Positions 42,086 through 50,881 of a stretch of 64,000 bases of DNA are shown one piece after another. The position numbers and the translations under genes are program-made. The stretch comes from Pseudomonas sp. p1(2021b) (GTDB taxonomy: Bacteria; Pseudomonadota; Gammaproteobacteria; Pseudomonadales; Pseudomonadaceae), in the NCBI RefSeq assembly GCF_020151015.1, contig NZ_CP083746.1:3067001-3131000 (forward strand), given 5' to 3'. The notes beneath the pieces were generated by a model. The model saw nothing but the letters and a program-made list of their open reading frames with translations, had not been told where the DNA came from and ran no database searches. Numbering within the stretch: position 1 is the first letter of the stretch; every line of letters begins with the position of its first letter.

Positions 42086-42355
42086 CTATCGGCCCCGCGC
42101 CTTGTTGTAGATGGTCTTGGCGCGGTCGGCCGAAGCCTGGCACTTGGTCATGTCGCCGGCGGCCTGGGCATCCTTGGCCTGGGTAAGCAGTTTCTGGTAG
42201 TCCTGGGCCATACCGCCATGCAAGGCCTGGCCATCGGCCCTGTGGATGTCCTCAAGTTCCTTGATCTTGGCGGCGCAGTTGGTTTCCGGGCCGGATTCGG
42301 CATGGGCGGCAACGCTCAAGACGGACGCGATCATCAGCAGTGTCATGGATTTCAT
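42086..42355 (-). CDS. Small exported protein, unknown function
   Basis: An 89-residue protein with a signal peptide (MKSMTLLMIASVLSVAAHA-E) and a charged helical mature part with two cysteines (TNCAAKIKELEDIHRADGQ…MTKCQASADRAKTIYNKARG). AAAGGAG lies upstream of ATG 42355. Short periplasmic proteins of this shape are common in Pseudomonas; the role is unknown. The two cysteines could form a disulfide. Confidence 0.75.
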   Translation of the reverse strand: MKSMTLLMIASVLSVAAHAESGPETNCAAKIKELEDIHRADGQALHGGMAQDYQKLLTQAKDAQAAGDMTKCQASADRAKTIYNKARGR

Positions 42356-42546
42356 GGAGCCTTCTCCTTTGGAAAAACCGGACTTCTGGCAAGCGCCTGG
42401 ACGGCTCGACGCAGCGAAAAGCATAGCCGTCCACGCGGATCCAGCCAGACGCCAGGATCGCGCGCGGATGCACGCCGGCCTGGGTTAGACTGTACACCCC
42501 GCGCGGTGCGGCGCGGCACGATTCGACCCTAGCTGGAGCTTGCCCG

Positions 42547-43233
42547 ATGTTCATCCTCAGCCGTCTCGACGGCGTGCCCCCCGAATCCTTCCAGAACCAG
42601 ATCCGTCAACTGGTGATCGATCATGTCGGCGAGCTGAGCAGCGTGGCCATCACCGTGGACAACCCGTTGTATCCGCTGTACCAGTACGGCGTCGGCCTGG
42701 AAGTGCACCAATACCTGCAAGCGCTGGACGGCACACGCGGCCTGGCGGTGGAGCTGACCCTCGCCCTGGATGCCGAAGCGCCGGATCAGTTGCTCGGTTT
42801 CGCCCTGGCCCTGCCCGCCCAGGACAATGACCAGGCATGTGTCCTGGCCTTCCTCGCCGTGCAGCCCAGCCATCGCCGCCAAGGCATCGCCCGTGCGCTG
42901 GTGGCCGACATCCAGGCACGCCACGCCTGTGTCGAGCTCAATGCCTTCGCAGGCCAGGTGCCCTGGTTCGAGGCGATGGGCCTGCAGGTCGTCGCCGCCG
43001 CGGGCCCCCAGGTATTGATGAGCAGTACCGGGCAGGCCAGCGGCGCCTTGGTCGGCCGCCTGGACATCGCACCGATCTACCGCACCACCGAGGTACGGCA
43101 GATCCACGCCTACCTGGTCAAGCAGCACGGCGACGAGGCCATGCTCGACGCGGAAAAGCAGCGCGATGAACGCCTGGATGCTCTGGCCCTGCAGGCACAG
43201 GCCTGTGTGAAGCAACGCCAAACGGTGCATTGA
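42547..43233 (+). CDS. GNAT-family N-acetyltransferase
   Basis: A 228-residue acetyltransferase. The acetyl-CoA binding motif is AVQPSHRRQGIARALVADI (near residue 105), with the usual beta strand before it (DQACVLAFLAV). The extra ~80 residues at the C-terminus (KQHGDEAMLDAEKQRDERL) are unusual for a plain GNAT protein. Substrate unknown. Confidence 0.82.
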   Translation: MFILSRLDGVPPESFQNQIRQLVIDHVGELSSVAITVDNPLYPLYQYGVGLEVHQYLQALDGTRGLAVELTLALDAEAPDQLLGFALALPAQDNDQACVLAFLAVQPSHRRQGIARALVADIQARHACVELNAFAGQVPWFEAMGLQVVAAAGPQVLMSSTGQASGALVGRLDIAPIYRTTEVRQIHAYLVKQHGDEAMLDAEKQRDERLDALALQAQACVKQRQTVH

Positions 43234-43330
43234 CGCGACTAAGGGCCAAGCCCTTGCCATACAGCCTCGGTAAATGGGTCTCAGCGTCTATCCTTAGGTG
43301 ACCCGCCAAGGAAGATGCGCCCCACCGCCT

Positions 43331-44071
43331 ATGAACCTGCTCCCCCGCCTCGCCCTGCCCCTGGCCATTCTCGCCCTGGTCGCGGCCTGTGCATTGCTTG
43401 CCTCGCCCTGGATGGGCCAAGGCTTCGAGCTGGCTGACCTGTCCACCGACAGCCAGCACCGTCTCACCCGCCAGCTGGAAGACGGCAGCCTGCTGACCCT
43501 GGATGCCAGCTCCTCGGTGGATGTGGAGTTCGATGCCCAGCAGCGCCACCTGCAACTGCTCGCTGGCCAGGTGTTGCTGGAGGTGGCCCCAGGCGACCCG
43601 CGCCCGTTCCGGGTCGGCACACCCGAAGGTACCTTGCGCCCGCTGGATGCCCGCCTGATCATCGAGCACCTGGGCAACGCCACCCAGGTCAGCGTGCTGC
43701 ATGGCAGGGTCGAACTGCAGGAAGCCGGGCGGCACCTGTCGCTGGGCCGAGGCCAGCAACTGCGCTTCAGCGCGGGCGAGCCCGGCACGCTGGAGACCGT
43801 GGATACCGGCATGCTGCAGGCGGCCTGGCACCTGCAGCGCCTGCCTGCGGCTGGCCAGCCCTTGGTCACTACCCTCGAGCGCCTGGCCCGCCATCGCCAG
43901 GGCGTGCTGCTGTTCGACCGGGAGGCCCTGCAAGGCCTCCGCGTTTCCTACGACCTCCCCCAGGACGACAGCGACCAGGCCCTGGCCGACCTGCAAGCCG
44001 ACCTGCCGATCAGCGTGCATCGCTTTACCCGTTGGGTCACCGTGGTCAGCAAGGCCGACAGGCAGAAATGA
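43331..44071 (+). CDS. FecR-like periplasmic protein lacking the cytoplasmic anti-sigma domain
   Basis: A 246-residue protein. It starts directly with a membrane helix (LALPLAILALVAACALLAS), then has a FecR domain (~35–160; QHRLTRQLEDGSLLTLDASSSVDVEFD…GQVLLEV) and the C-terminal sensor domain (LERLARHRQGVLLFDREALQGLRVSYDLP…LPISVHRFTRWVTVV). FecR/PupR proteins normally carry ~80 cytoplasmic residues that bind the ECF sigma factor; these are absent, and no sigma or TonB receptor gene is adjacent. It could be a remnant or a signal-binding decoy. The in-frame GTG at 43298 adds only 11 residues. Confidence 0.8.
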   Translation: MNLLPRLALPLAILALVAACALLASPWMGQGFELADLSTDSQHRLTRQLEDGSLLTLDASSSVDVEFDAQQRHLQLLAGQVLLEVAPGDPRPFRVGTPEGTLRPLDARLIIEHLGNATQVSVLHGRVELQEAGRHLSLGRGQQLRFSAGEPGTLETVDTGMLQAAWHLQRLPAAGQPLVTTLERLARHRQGVLLFDREALQGLRVSYDLPQDDSDQALADLQADLPISVHRFTRWVTVVSKADRQK

Positions 44072-44107
44072 AACGCGGCCGGGTCCCCAAGGGGAGCCGG
44101 CCGCGTT
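44072..44107. terminator. Bidirectional terminator between convergent genes
   Basis: AACGCGGCCGG (44072–44082) pairs perfectly with CCGGCCGCGTT (44097–44107), and CCCC/GGGG (44085–44088/44091–44094) extends the stem around AA. It lies immediately after the FecR-like stop and 16 bp from the permease stop. Confidence 0.8.
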
Positions 44108-44122
44108 GTGCTACAGGATGCC

Positions 44123-45532
44123 TCAGTGGCGTTTGCTGGTACGGATCTGGTGGACCACGCCCATGGCCACCACGATAGCAGCCGCGATACCCGTGGAGAT
44201 CACCAGGATCTGGTAGTCAGGCATGAACGCCATCACCACCAGGCAGACCACGATAAAGGCGATCACCAGGTAGGTCAGCCAAGGGAACAACCACATCTGC
44301 AGGCGGATCTCCTTGCCTTCGGCCTGCAGCTTGCGACGCATGCGCAGCTGCGAGAAGGCGATCACCAGGTACACCAACAGGGCGATCATGCCGGTGGTGT
44401 TCATCAGCGTTTCCAGCACATCCTTCGGGCGCAGGGTTTCGCTGAAATTGATCAGGGCGCAGAAGATCGCCACCGCGCACGACCCCATGATCGCGTACAC
44501 CGGTACGCCGGTGCCGGCACGGGTGATCTTGAAGAACGACGGCGCATCACCACGCTGGCCCAGGGAGAACAGCATGCGCGAGGCGGTGTAGTGACCGGAG
44601 ATCAGGCAACTGCTCACCGAGGTCAGCACCACGAAGTTCATCAGCAGCTCGGCGTATGGCACGCCCAGCAGCTCCAGGGTACGACGGTAGGCGCCATAGC
44701 CGGACTCGCCCAGGTGCGGGTCGTTCCATGGCACCAGGCAGACGATCAGGAAGATGGAGCCCACGTAGAACAGGCATACACGCCACACCACCGAATTGGT
44801 GGCCTTGACGATCTGGGTGGAGGGGTCCTTGGATTCGGAGGCCGCGATAGTGACGATCTCGGCACCGAGGAAGGCGAACATCACCCCCAGCAGCGCGCCG
44901 ATCACCGTGGTGATGCCATTGGGCATGAAACCTTCGGCCGTCAGGTGGCTGATGCCACGCACCTCACCGAATTGCCAGATATTGAACACCGCCGCGGTAC
45001 ACACGATCAGGAAGCAGACGATGGCCACCACCTTGATCAAGGCGAACCAGAACTCGAACTCGCCATAGTGCTTGACGTTGAAGAAGTTGACCGTGATCAA
45101 CAGCAGGGTCGTGGCCAGCACGAACACGTTGACGCTGACCCCCGGGAACCAGCCATGCAGGATCTTGCCCGCCACGTACGCTTCCCAGGCCATGAGGATG
45201 ACCCAGTACCACCAGTACAGCCAGCCGATGGTGAAACCGGCCCAGCGCCCGATGGCGCGGTCGGCGTAGGTGGAGAACGAGCCGGTATCCGGCGAGGAAG
45301 TCGCCATCTCGCCCAGCATGCGCATGATCAGCACCACCAGGATGCCACCGGCCAGGTACGCCAGGACCGCGGCGGGGCCAGCGCTGTGGATCACGCTGCC
45401 GGAACCGACGAACAAGGCGCCGCCGATGACCCCGGCGATCGACATCATCGTCAGGTGACGCGACTTGAGCGAGGCGCTGAGCTTGCTCTCGTGCTCACCT
45501 TTCGCAGTGGTGGATGTGGATGTTGCGTCCAT
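44123..45532 (-). CDS. Amino-acid permease, AAT family (GabP/AnsP-like)
   Basis: A 469-residue amino-acid/proton symporter with about 12 helices. The consensus signature of the APC superfamily is seen in SIAGVIGGALFVGSGSVI (helix 1) and FAFLGAEIVTIAASESKDP (helix 6). It most resembles GABA-type permeases. It is divergent from a MocR regulator, 485 bp away, a pairing familiar from GabR systems, so GABA or a related amine is a fair guess. Confidence 0.85.
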   Translation of the reverse strand: MDATSTSTTAKGEHESKLSASLKSRHLTMMSIAGVIGGALFVGSGSVIHSAGPAAVLAYLAGGILVVLIMRMLGEMATSSPDTGSFSTYADRAIGRWAGFTIGWLYWWYWVILMAWEAYVAGKILHGWFPGVSVNVFVLATTLLLITVNFFNVKHYGEFEFWFALIKVVAIVCFLIVCTAAVFNIWQFGEVRGISHLTAEGFMPNGITTVIGALLGVMFAFLGAEIVTIAASESKDPSTQIVKATNSVVWRVCLFYVGSIFLIVCLVPWNDPHLGESGYGAYRRTLELLGVPYAELLMNFVVLTSVSSCLISGHYTASRMLFSLGQRGDAPSFFKITRAGTGVPVYAIMGSCAVAIFCALINFSETLRPKDVLETLMNTTGMIALLVYLVIAFSQLRMRRKLQAEGKEIRLQMWLFPWLTYLVIAFIVVCLVVMAFMPDYQILVISTGIAAAIVVAMGVVHQIRTSKRH

Positions 45533-46017
45533 CAGTTATGTACCCCGTGCTTCTTTTTATCCAAGGAAAAACTGTGAAACCCCGATGGCTATCGGTCTCA
45601 CCTGACATCAGTACTCAAGCGGGCAGGAGGTGTGCGCCAGGCACACGCAGGCCTTCCGTGGCGGCCTGCTTACGCGTCCGAAGGCGAACCTGCGAACGAA
45701 CTGAACGGTATGCCGGCCGGGCTTCGGCGGCTCGGCGCGGCGCAATGAAGGTGCGAGGCGAACCTCGACGGTAAAGCAGCGAATTTATGATTGTGCATGA
45801 CGCTGACAGGTATGCTGTGGCGATATCTGACACGTAATGTAAAAATGTCTGGCACACAGAGCCATGCACAGTGGCATGAAAAACGCACTGCACTGTACAG
45901 GCCGCCAATGCAATACACCTGCGACACCCTGCCGACGCCGGGGAGCTGAACGGTTGGTTCGCCACGCGAATCGACCGCACGCGCCACCTTGCGATACGCA
46001 CACCTGAAGGCACCCCA
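45533..46017. promoter_or_regulatory. Long divergent intergenic region (permease–MocR)
   Basis: These 485 bp hold no supported gene. The half near the MocR gene is AT-richer and contains the palindrome CTGTACAG near 45892 and a TATGCT-type −10 candidate near 45813. MocR proteins bind DNA as head-to-tail dimers at spaced direct repeats; no pair of repeats could be fixed by eye. Confidence 0.4.
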
Positions 46018-47469
46018 ATGCTCCAGCTACATCCGGACTCCTCCACCCCGCTGGTCAACCAGATCATCGACGGGTTGCGCGAGCTGATCGACAACCAGAC
46101 CCTCAAGCCCGGCGCCAAGGTCCCATCGATCCGCGCCTTTGCCGCGACCTATTCGGTGAGCACCTTCACCGTGGTCGAGGCCTATGATCGCCTGGTCGCC
46201 CAAGGCCTGCTGGTCAGTCGCGGCAATGCGGGGTTCTTCGTCAATCGTGCGGCGGGCGAGCTGCTGGACACCCAGGGCCAAGCACTTGGCACCACCCGGC
46301 CGACGTTCAATTCCGAGTGGTACTTGCAACAGATCTTCGAAACCCGCCAACTGCCGTTCAAGCCTGGCTGCGGATGGCTGCCCAACGACTGGATGTACGA
46401 GGACGGGCTACGCCGCGGCCTGCGCCAGGTGGCCGGCAGCCCGCTGGAGCTTTCCGGCTACGGCGACCCGATGGGCCTGCCGGAGCTGCGTGCCCTGACC
46501 GCACAGAACCTGCAACAGGAACTGTCGATCGTCGCCAATCCGGCGCAGTTGATGCTGACCCATGGCGCCAGCCAAGCCTTGGACCTGACCGTGCGTACCC
46601 TGGTACGCCCGGGGGATGTGGTGCTGGTGGATGACCCCGGCTATCCCAACCTGATGAGCATCCTGCGCACCCAGGGCGCTACCTTGATGGGCGTGCCACG
46701 AACCCCGAGTGGGTACGACCTGGACCTGCTGGAGCGCCTGCTGGCCCATCACCGGCCCACGGTCTTCTTCACCCAGCCCCACCTGCACAGCCCGACGTGC
46801 TCGCGCACACCGCTGGCGCAACTGCATCGCCTGTTGCAACTGGCCACGCGGCACAACTTCCGCTTGGTGGAAAACAACCTCTACGCCGACATGATCGCCG
46901 AGCCACAGCCGTGCCTGGCCAGCCTCGACCCACTGCAACAGGTCGTTTACGTCGGCAGTTATTCCAAGAGCATTTCACCCAACGTACGGGTGGGCTACCT
47001 GCTGGCCAACGCCGACCTGATGCAGCAATTGCTGCACCTGAAGATGCGTTCGGGGCTCACCACCTCGCAGGTGATGGAGCGCGTGGTGTATGCGGCCATC
47101 ATCGATGGCCGCTGGCGCAAGCACCTCAAGCGCCTGCGCCAGCGCCTGGCGCAGGCGCACCAGGACGTGGGCCGCCACCTGCACCGGTTGGGCTTCGAGT
47201 TGTTCATCGAGTCGGACGAAGGCATGTACATCTGGACCCGCCACCCTGCCCTGCCTGACAGTGCCGCGCTGCTGGACGATGCCCTGGAGCAAGGCATCAT
47301 GCTGGGCCCCGGGCAGCTGTTCATGGTCGATACCCAGGCCACGGGCTGGATGCGCTTCAATGTGGCATTCAGTACCGACCCGGCGATGTGGGCGCTGCTG
47401 GAGAAGGTGTTGGTCAAGCATGTACGCCGAGGCGGGGCCCAGGCGCCGACTGTCGGCCCTGAGCCATGA
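46018..47469 (+). CDS. MocR-type GntR regulator with aminotransferase domain (YdcR-like)
   Basis: A 483-residue regulator. Winged HTH ~10–78 (QIIDGLRELIDNQTLKPGAKVPSIRAFAATYSVSTFTVVEAYDRL), then an aminotransferase-like domain with HGASQALDLTVRTLVRPGDVVLVDDPGYPN and the PLP lysine in YVGSYSKSISPNVRVGY. It should bind PLP and regulate the divergent amino-acid permease. An intact active-site lysine argues for PLP use as a sensor. Confidence 0.86.
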   Translation: MLQLHPDSSTPLVNQIIDGLRELIDNQTLKPGAKVPSIRAFAATYSVSTFTVVEAYDRLVAQGLLVSRGNAGFFVNRAAGELLDTQGQALGTTRPTFNSEWYLQQIFETRQLPFKPGCGWLPNDWMYEDGLRRGLRQVAGSPLELSGYGDPMGLPELRALTAQNLQQELSIVANPAQLMLTHGASQALDLTVRTLVRPGDVVLVDDPGYPNLMSILRTQGATLMGVPRTPSGYDLDLLERLLAHHRPTVFFTQPHLHSPTCSRTPLAQLHRLLQLATRHNFRLVENNLYADMIAEPQPCLASLDPLQQVVYVGSYSKSISPNVRVGYLLANADLMQQLLHLKMRSGLTTSQVMERVVYAAIIDGRWRKHLKRLRQRLAQAHQDVGRHLHRLGFELFIESDEGMYIWTRHPALPDSAALLDDALEQGIMLGPGQLFMVDTQATGWMRFNVAFSTDPAMWALLEKVLVKHVRRGGAQAPTVGPEP

Positions 47470-47522
47470 TCAACCCGCTTTCTGGTTACCCTTTCTACCA
47501 TTAGCCCTACTTATTCTTCGCC

Positions 47523-48431
47523 ATGCCCGACCGCCTGCTCACCGACCGCCTCGATTGGAACTTGCTGCGCACTTTCCGCGTGATCGGCCAAGAGCTGTCC
47601 ATCAGCCGCGCCGCCGCGCGCCTGCACCTGACCCAACCTGCCGTGAGCCAGGCGCTCAAGCGCCTCGAGGAGCAGCTCGGGCGCCAGCTCATCGCCCGCC
47701 GCGGGCCGCGCTTCGTGCTCACTGAGGTAGGCGAGCAACTGTTCCAGCTGGCCGGCGAGATATATGGCCAGATGGCGCAGATCGGCAGCCTGCTGGAACA
47801 ACCAGCCACCGAGCTGGTGGGCAAGGTGCGCCTGCTGATGGTCAGCCGCGTGGTCGATGCCCGCTTCGACGAATGCCTGGCTCGGTTCCACCACCAATAC
47901 CCCCGGGTCGAGCTCGAGATCGAGGTGATGCGCAGCGCCGACATCGTCGCGGCCCTGCAGGAGAAGACCGCCACCGCCGGCCTGAGCCTGAACCGGCGCC
48001 CGCAGCCACGCCTGGAGCAGCGGCTGTTCCATCGCCAGCGCTACGCCTTCTTCTGCGGCAAGCACCACCGGCTGTTCGGCCAGCTGGAGGGCGACCTGCA
48101 GCAAGAAAGCTTCGTCAGCTTCAGCAGCGACCAGATCGGCGGCATGCTCTCGCCGCTGACCATCTTCCGCGATCAACAGGGCTTCGCCGGGCGCGTCATC
48201 GCCTCCTCGCCAAGCCTCGAAGAAGTGCGCCGCCTGGTGATCGCAGGGTTCGGTATCGGCTGCCTGCCCGAACATGTGGTAGCCCCGGATGTGGACGCGG
48301 GGCTGCTGTGGAAGCTGCCGCCGCTGGAGGGTATCGCCGATGTGGACATCCACCTGCTGTGGAACCGCGAGCAGCGCATGAGCCGCGCTGAAGAAACTTT
48401 CATCGAGGCGCTGCAGGCAAGCCTGCAGTAA
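47523..48431 (+). CDS. LysR-type regulator
   Basis: A 302-residue LysR protein. The HTH is at ~10–68 (WNLLRTFRVIGQELSISRAAARLHLTQPAVSQALKRLEEQLG). The effector domain is of ordinary length. It is not divergent from any metabolic gene; the nearest unit is the convergent two-TM protein gene. Target unknown. Confidence 0.85.
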   Translation: MPDRLLTDRLDWNLLRTFRVIGQELSISRAAARLHLTQPAVSQALKRLEEQLGRQLIARRGPRFVLTEVGEQLFQLAGEIYGQMAQIGSLLEQPATELVGKVRLLMVSRVVDARFDECLARFHHQYPRVELEIEVMRSADIVAALQEKTATAGLSLNRRPQPRLEQRLFHRQRYAFFCGKHHRLFGQLEGDLQQESFVSFSSDQIGGMLSPLTIFRDQQGFAGRVIASSPSLEEVRRLVIAGFGIGCLPEHVVAPDVDAGLLWKLPPLEGIADVDIHLLWNREQRMSRAEETFIEALQASLQ

Positions 48432-48467
48432 CGCCGGCCTTGCGAGGCCAGCAGGAGAACCGTTGGC

Positions 48468-49214
48468 CTACCGGCGGGCAAGCCCATCGCCGCAGGCCCT
48501 GCGCCGCTGCCTGAAGCACACCGCCCCCAGCCCGAGCACGACCACGACCAGCACGGCCAGTGCTGCTACCAGCTCCCGGCCATAGCGCCCGGCCCAGGCC
48601 GGAAAGCCGACGAACTCCCGGTAGATCTGCACATCGGCCGCGCCACCGTCATGGCGGATGCTGATCCCGCCCTGACGGATCAGTGAATAGTCCGAGTCGA
48701 AGTAGACCCACACCTTGCTCGCCCCCTCGCGCCTGATGGCGTCGATCTCGATCACGCTGGTCGGTGCCTGGACGATGGTATCGTTGCCGGCATCGTCGCG
48801 AATCTGCACCAGCCCCTTGGCCGGCAGGCGAATCTGCACCTTCCTCAATGGGGTTTGGCCCTTGTTGCGCAACTCGATGAGCAGCCCAGTGCGATGATCC
48901 ACCAAGCCTGCTTCGAAAGGCTTGGCGAACAACTGCAGGTAAGGCGCCTGGGCCAGCTCGACGAGCTTGTCGACCTGTTGATGGCTGAGCGCCCCCTTGC
49001 CGATGGCGCTCACCTGCTCATGCAGGCGTTCGTACTTGAGCAAGTCGTTGGTGGTGCTGATGCGTTCGCTGAACTGGCTGGGGTAGGTCAGGTAGGCGTA
49101 GGTCAGGCGCGCCTCCAGACCGGCGTCGTCCTTGAGCAGCGCATAAAGCGCCGCGACCGAGGTCGCGACGACCAGCACGCCCACGAGGGCTTTCCCGACT
49201 TTTTCCCAGCTCAC
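48468..49214 (-). CDS. Two-TM membrane protein, unknown
   Basis: A 248-residue protein with an N-terminal helix (VGKALVGVLVVATSVAALYALL) and a C-terminal helix (LVAALAVLVVVVLGLGAVCF) followed by a basic tail. The ~190 residues between should lie in the periplasm. They include a beta-rich part (TGLLIELRNKGQTPLRKVQIRLPAKGLVQIRDD) that looks like an Ig-like or carbohydrate-binding fold. I chose GTG 49214 with AAGGAA upstream. No family is recognised. Confidence 0.65.
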   Translation of the reverse strand: MSWEKVGKALVGVLVVATSVAALYALLKDDAGLEARLTYAYLTYPSQFSERISTTNDLLKYERLHEQVSAIGKGALSHQQVDKLVELAQAPYLQLFAKPFEAGLVDHRTGLLIELRNKGQTPLRKVQIRLPAKGLVQIRDDAGNDTIVQAPTSVIEIDAIRREGASKVWVYFDSDYSLIRQGGISIRHDGGAADVQIYREFVGFPAWAGRYGRELVAALAVLVVVVLGLGAVCFRQRRRACGDGLARR

Positions 49215-49323
49215 CTTGGCGGTTCCTTCTTTCGCGGTAGGGGCGATACGAAATGGCCGGCAAAGGGTGCCAAGAACGACCGGTTGTAGCAAGCGCAAGG
49301 GCCTTGTGATGCCTCGAATCGCA

Positions 49324-49351
49324 ATGTCACACATTAATTATTTTGTGCCAT
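49324..49351. promoter_or_regulatory. ATGTCACA / TGTGCCAT inverted repeat before the VOC gene
   Basis: ATGTCACA (49324–49331) and TGTGCCAT (49344–49351) form an imperfect inverted repeat, 47 bp before the VOC gene. The same ATGTCACA occurs twice in the KstD–TetR gap, so the TetR protein is the likely binder. Confidence 0.5.
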
Positions 49352-49397
49352 TATAGACCACACAAGAATAAATACGTGCCATAGCGAGGCCTGCGCC

Positions 49398-49904
49398 ATG
49401 CAACACAGCCCCCCAAACGCATTCGACCAGATCGGTTTCGTCGTCGACGACCTCGACCAGAGCATCCAGCACTGGCTGCAACACCTGGGCGTCGGGCCTT
49501 GGACCCTGTTTCGCGATATCGAGCTGCAGGGCCATTACCGCGGCCAACCGGTCCAGGTGCGCATGCATGTAGGCCTGGCCTACCGCGGCGACCTACAGAT
49601 CGAGCTGATCCAACCTCTTGGCGACAGCCCTTCCCCCTACCGCGATACCCGGGGCATGCACCATATGGCCTGGGTGGTAAGCGAGCTGGACAGCGCCGTC
49701 GCCGGCTTGTGCCAACGCGGCTTGCAGCCGGTGTTCGAAGCCGGCAATGCCGCGACCCGCGTGTGCTACCTGGAAAACCCCGCCGAGCCTGGCGTGCTGT
49801 TCGAAGTCATCGAGGGCGCAGGCCTGCGCCAGATGATCGACCACGGCATCGCCCAGGCACGCGGCTGGGATGGCGAACAGCCGATCCGTGTCATCGGCGC
49901 CTGA
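49398..49904 (+). CDS. VOC-fold protein (glyoxalase/methylmalonyl-CoA epimerase-like)
   Basis: A 168-residue protein with two VOC half-modules (FDQIGFVVDDLDQSIQHWLQHLGVGPW… and MHHMAWVVSELDSAVAGLCQRG). In metal-dependent members the first ligand is His in the F-x-HI-G-x-x-V motif; here it is Gln (FDQIGF), while the second His (HHMAW) and the terminal Glu (VLFEVIEG) remain. It is followed after 61 bp by an SDR gene. It might act on a catabolic intermediate of the neighbouring oxygenase module. Confidence 0.82.
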   Translation: MQHSPPNAFDQIGFVVDDLDQSIQHWLQHLGVGPWTLFRDIELQGHYRGQPVQVRMHVGLAYRGDLQIELIQPLGDSPSPYRDTRGMHHMAWVVSELDSAVAGLCQRGLQPVFEAGNAATRVCYLENPAEPGVLFEVIEGAGLRQMIDHGIAQARGWDGEQPIRVIGA

Positions 49905-49965
49905 GTGTTCCCCCTGCCCAGGTGCAGGGCGCCTGGGCCATTTCCCCACAAATAAAGGAGCTTTC

Positions 49966-50724
49966 ATGATGACTCGATTGGCAGGCAAAGTTGCCCTGAT
50001 CACGGGCGCCGCACGCGGCCAGGGCGCGGCGGAGGCCCGGCGCTTCGTCGCCGAAGGTGCGCAGGTGGTGATCGCCGATGTGCTCGAGCAGGAAGGCCGG
50101 GCTCTGGCCGCCGAACTGGGCGACGCGGCGCGCTTCCAACCATTGGACGTGACGAGTGCCGAGCAGTGGCAGACTGCCGTGGAGGTCACGGTTGCGCACT
50201 TCGGCAAGCTCGATGTGCTGGTCAACAATGCCGCGACCCTGCGCATGGCGCCGCTGGAATATTGTTCGCTGGAGGACTATCGGCAGGTCATCGAGGTCAA
50301 CCAGGTCGGCTGCTGGCTGGGTATGAAGTCAGTGCTGGCCGCCATGCGCCAGGCGGGCGGCGGTTCGATCGTCAATGTGTCGTCGACTGCCGGCATGGAG
50401 GGTGTGGCCTATGGCACGGCCTATTCGGCGAGCAAGTTCGCCGTGCGCGGCATGACCAAGTCGGCAGCGTTGGAGCTCGGTGCCAGCGGCATCCGTGTCA
50501 ATTCGGTGCACCCGGGAGGGATCGACACAGCGATGGCGCGACCGCCGGAAATGGCCGACTTCGACCCGGCGCAGGTCTACAAGGGCTTACCGATCCCGCG
50601 TATCGGCCAGCCGGAAGAAGTCGCCAACCTGGTGCTGTTCCTGGCCAGCGACGAGTCCAGCTATTGCACGGGCTCGGAGTTCATCATCGACGGCGGCATG
50701 CTGGCGGGAAGCACGTTCGGTTGA
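49966..50724 (+). CDS. SDR-family oxidoreductase (hydroxysteroid dehydrogenase-like)
   Basis: A 252-residue short-chain dehydrogenase. Cofactor motif ALITGAARGQGAAEARRFV, NNAATL, catalytic Ser in NVSSTAGMEG and YxxxK in AYSASKFAVRGMTKSAALEL. The form TGAARGQG is frequent in 3-alpha/20-beta-hydroxysteroid and related dehydrogenases. AAAGGAG precedes ATG 49966. Context next to KstD- and KshA-like genes supports a role on a steroid or cyclic ketone; this is inferred. Confidence 0.85.
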   Translation: MMTRLAGKVALITGAARGQGAAEARRFVAEGAQVVIADVLEQEGRALAAELGDAARFQPLDVTSAEQWQTAVEVTVAHFGKLDVLVNNAATLRMAPLEYCSLEDYRQVIEVNQVGCWLGMKSVLAAMRQAGGGSIVNVSSTAGMEGVAYGTAYSASKFAVRGMTKSAALELGASGIRVNSVHPGGIDTAMARPPEMADFDPAQVYKGLPIPRIGQPEEVANLVLFLASDESSYCTGSEFIIDGGMLAGSTFG

Positions 50725-50758
50725 CCTACAGGGGCGCCTGGCACGGGCTGCGCCCTTG

Positions 50759-50846
50759 ATCGCGGGACGAGCCCGCTCCCACAGGTGTGGCGTTGCGCAG
50801 GAACACTGCGCGGTACCTGTGGGAGCGGGCTTGCCCCGCGATTGGG
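50759..50846. repeat. BIME: facing REP pair
   Basis: ATCGCGGGACGAGCCCGCTC (50759–50778) faces GGGAGCGGGCTTGCCCCGCG (50821–50840). It lies between the convergent SDR and KstD-like genes. Confidence 0.8.
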
Positions 50847-50881
50847 CCGGCCTGCCTAGCGCAGGAGCCGCCCCAGATGCG

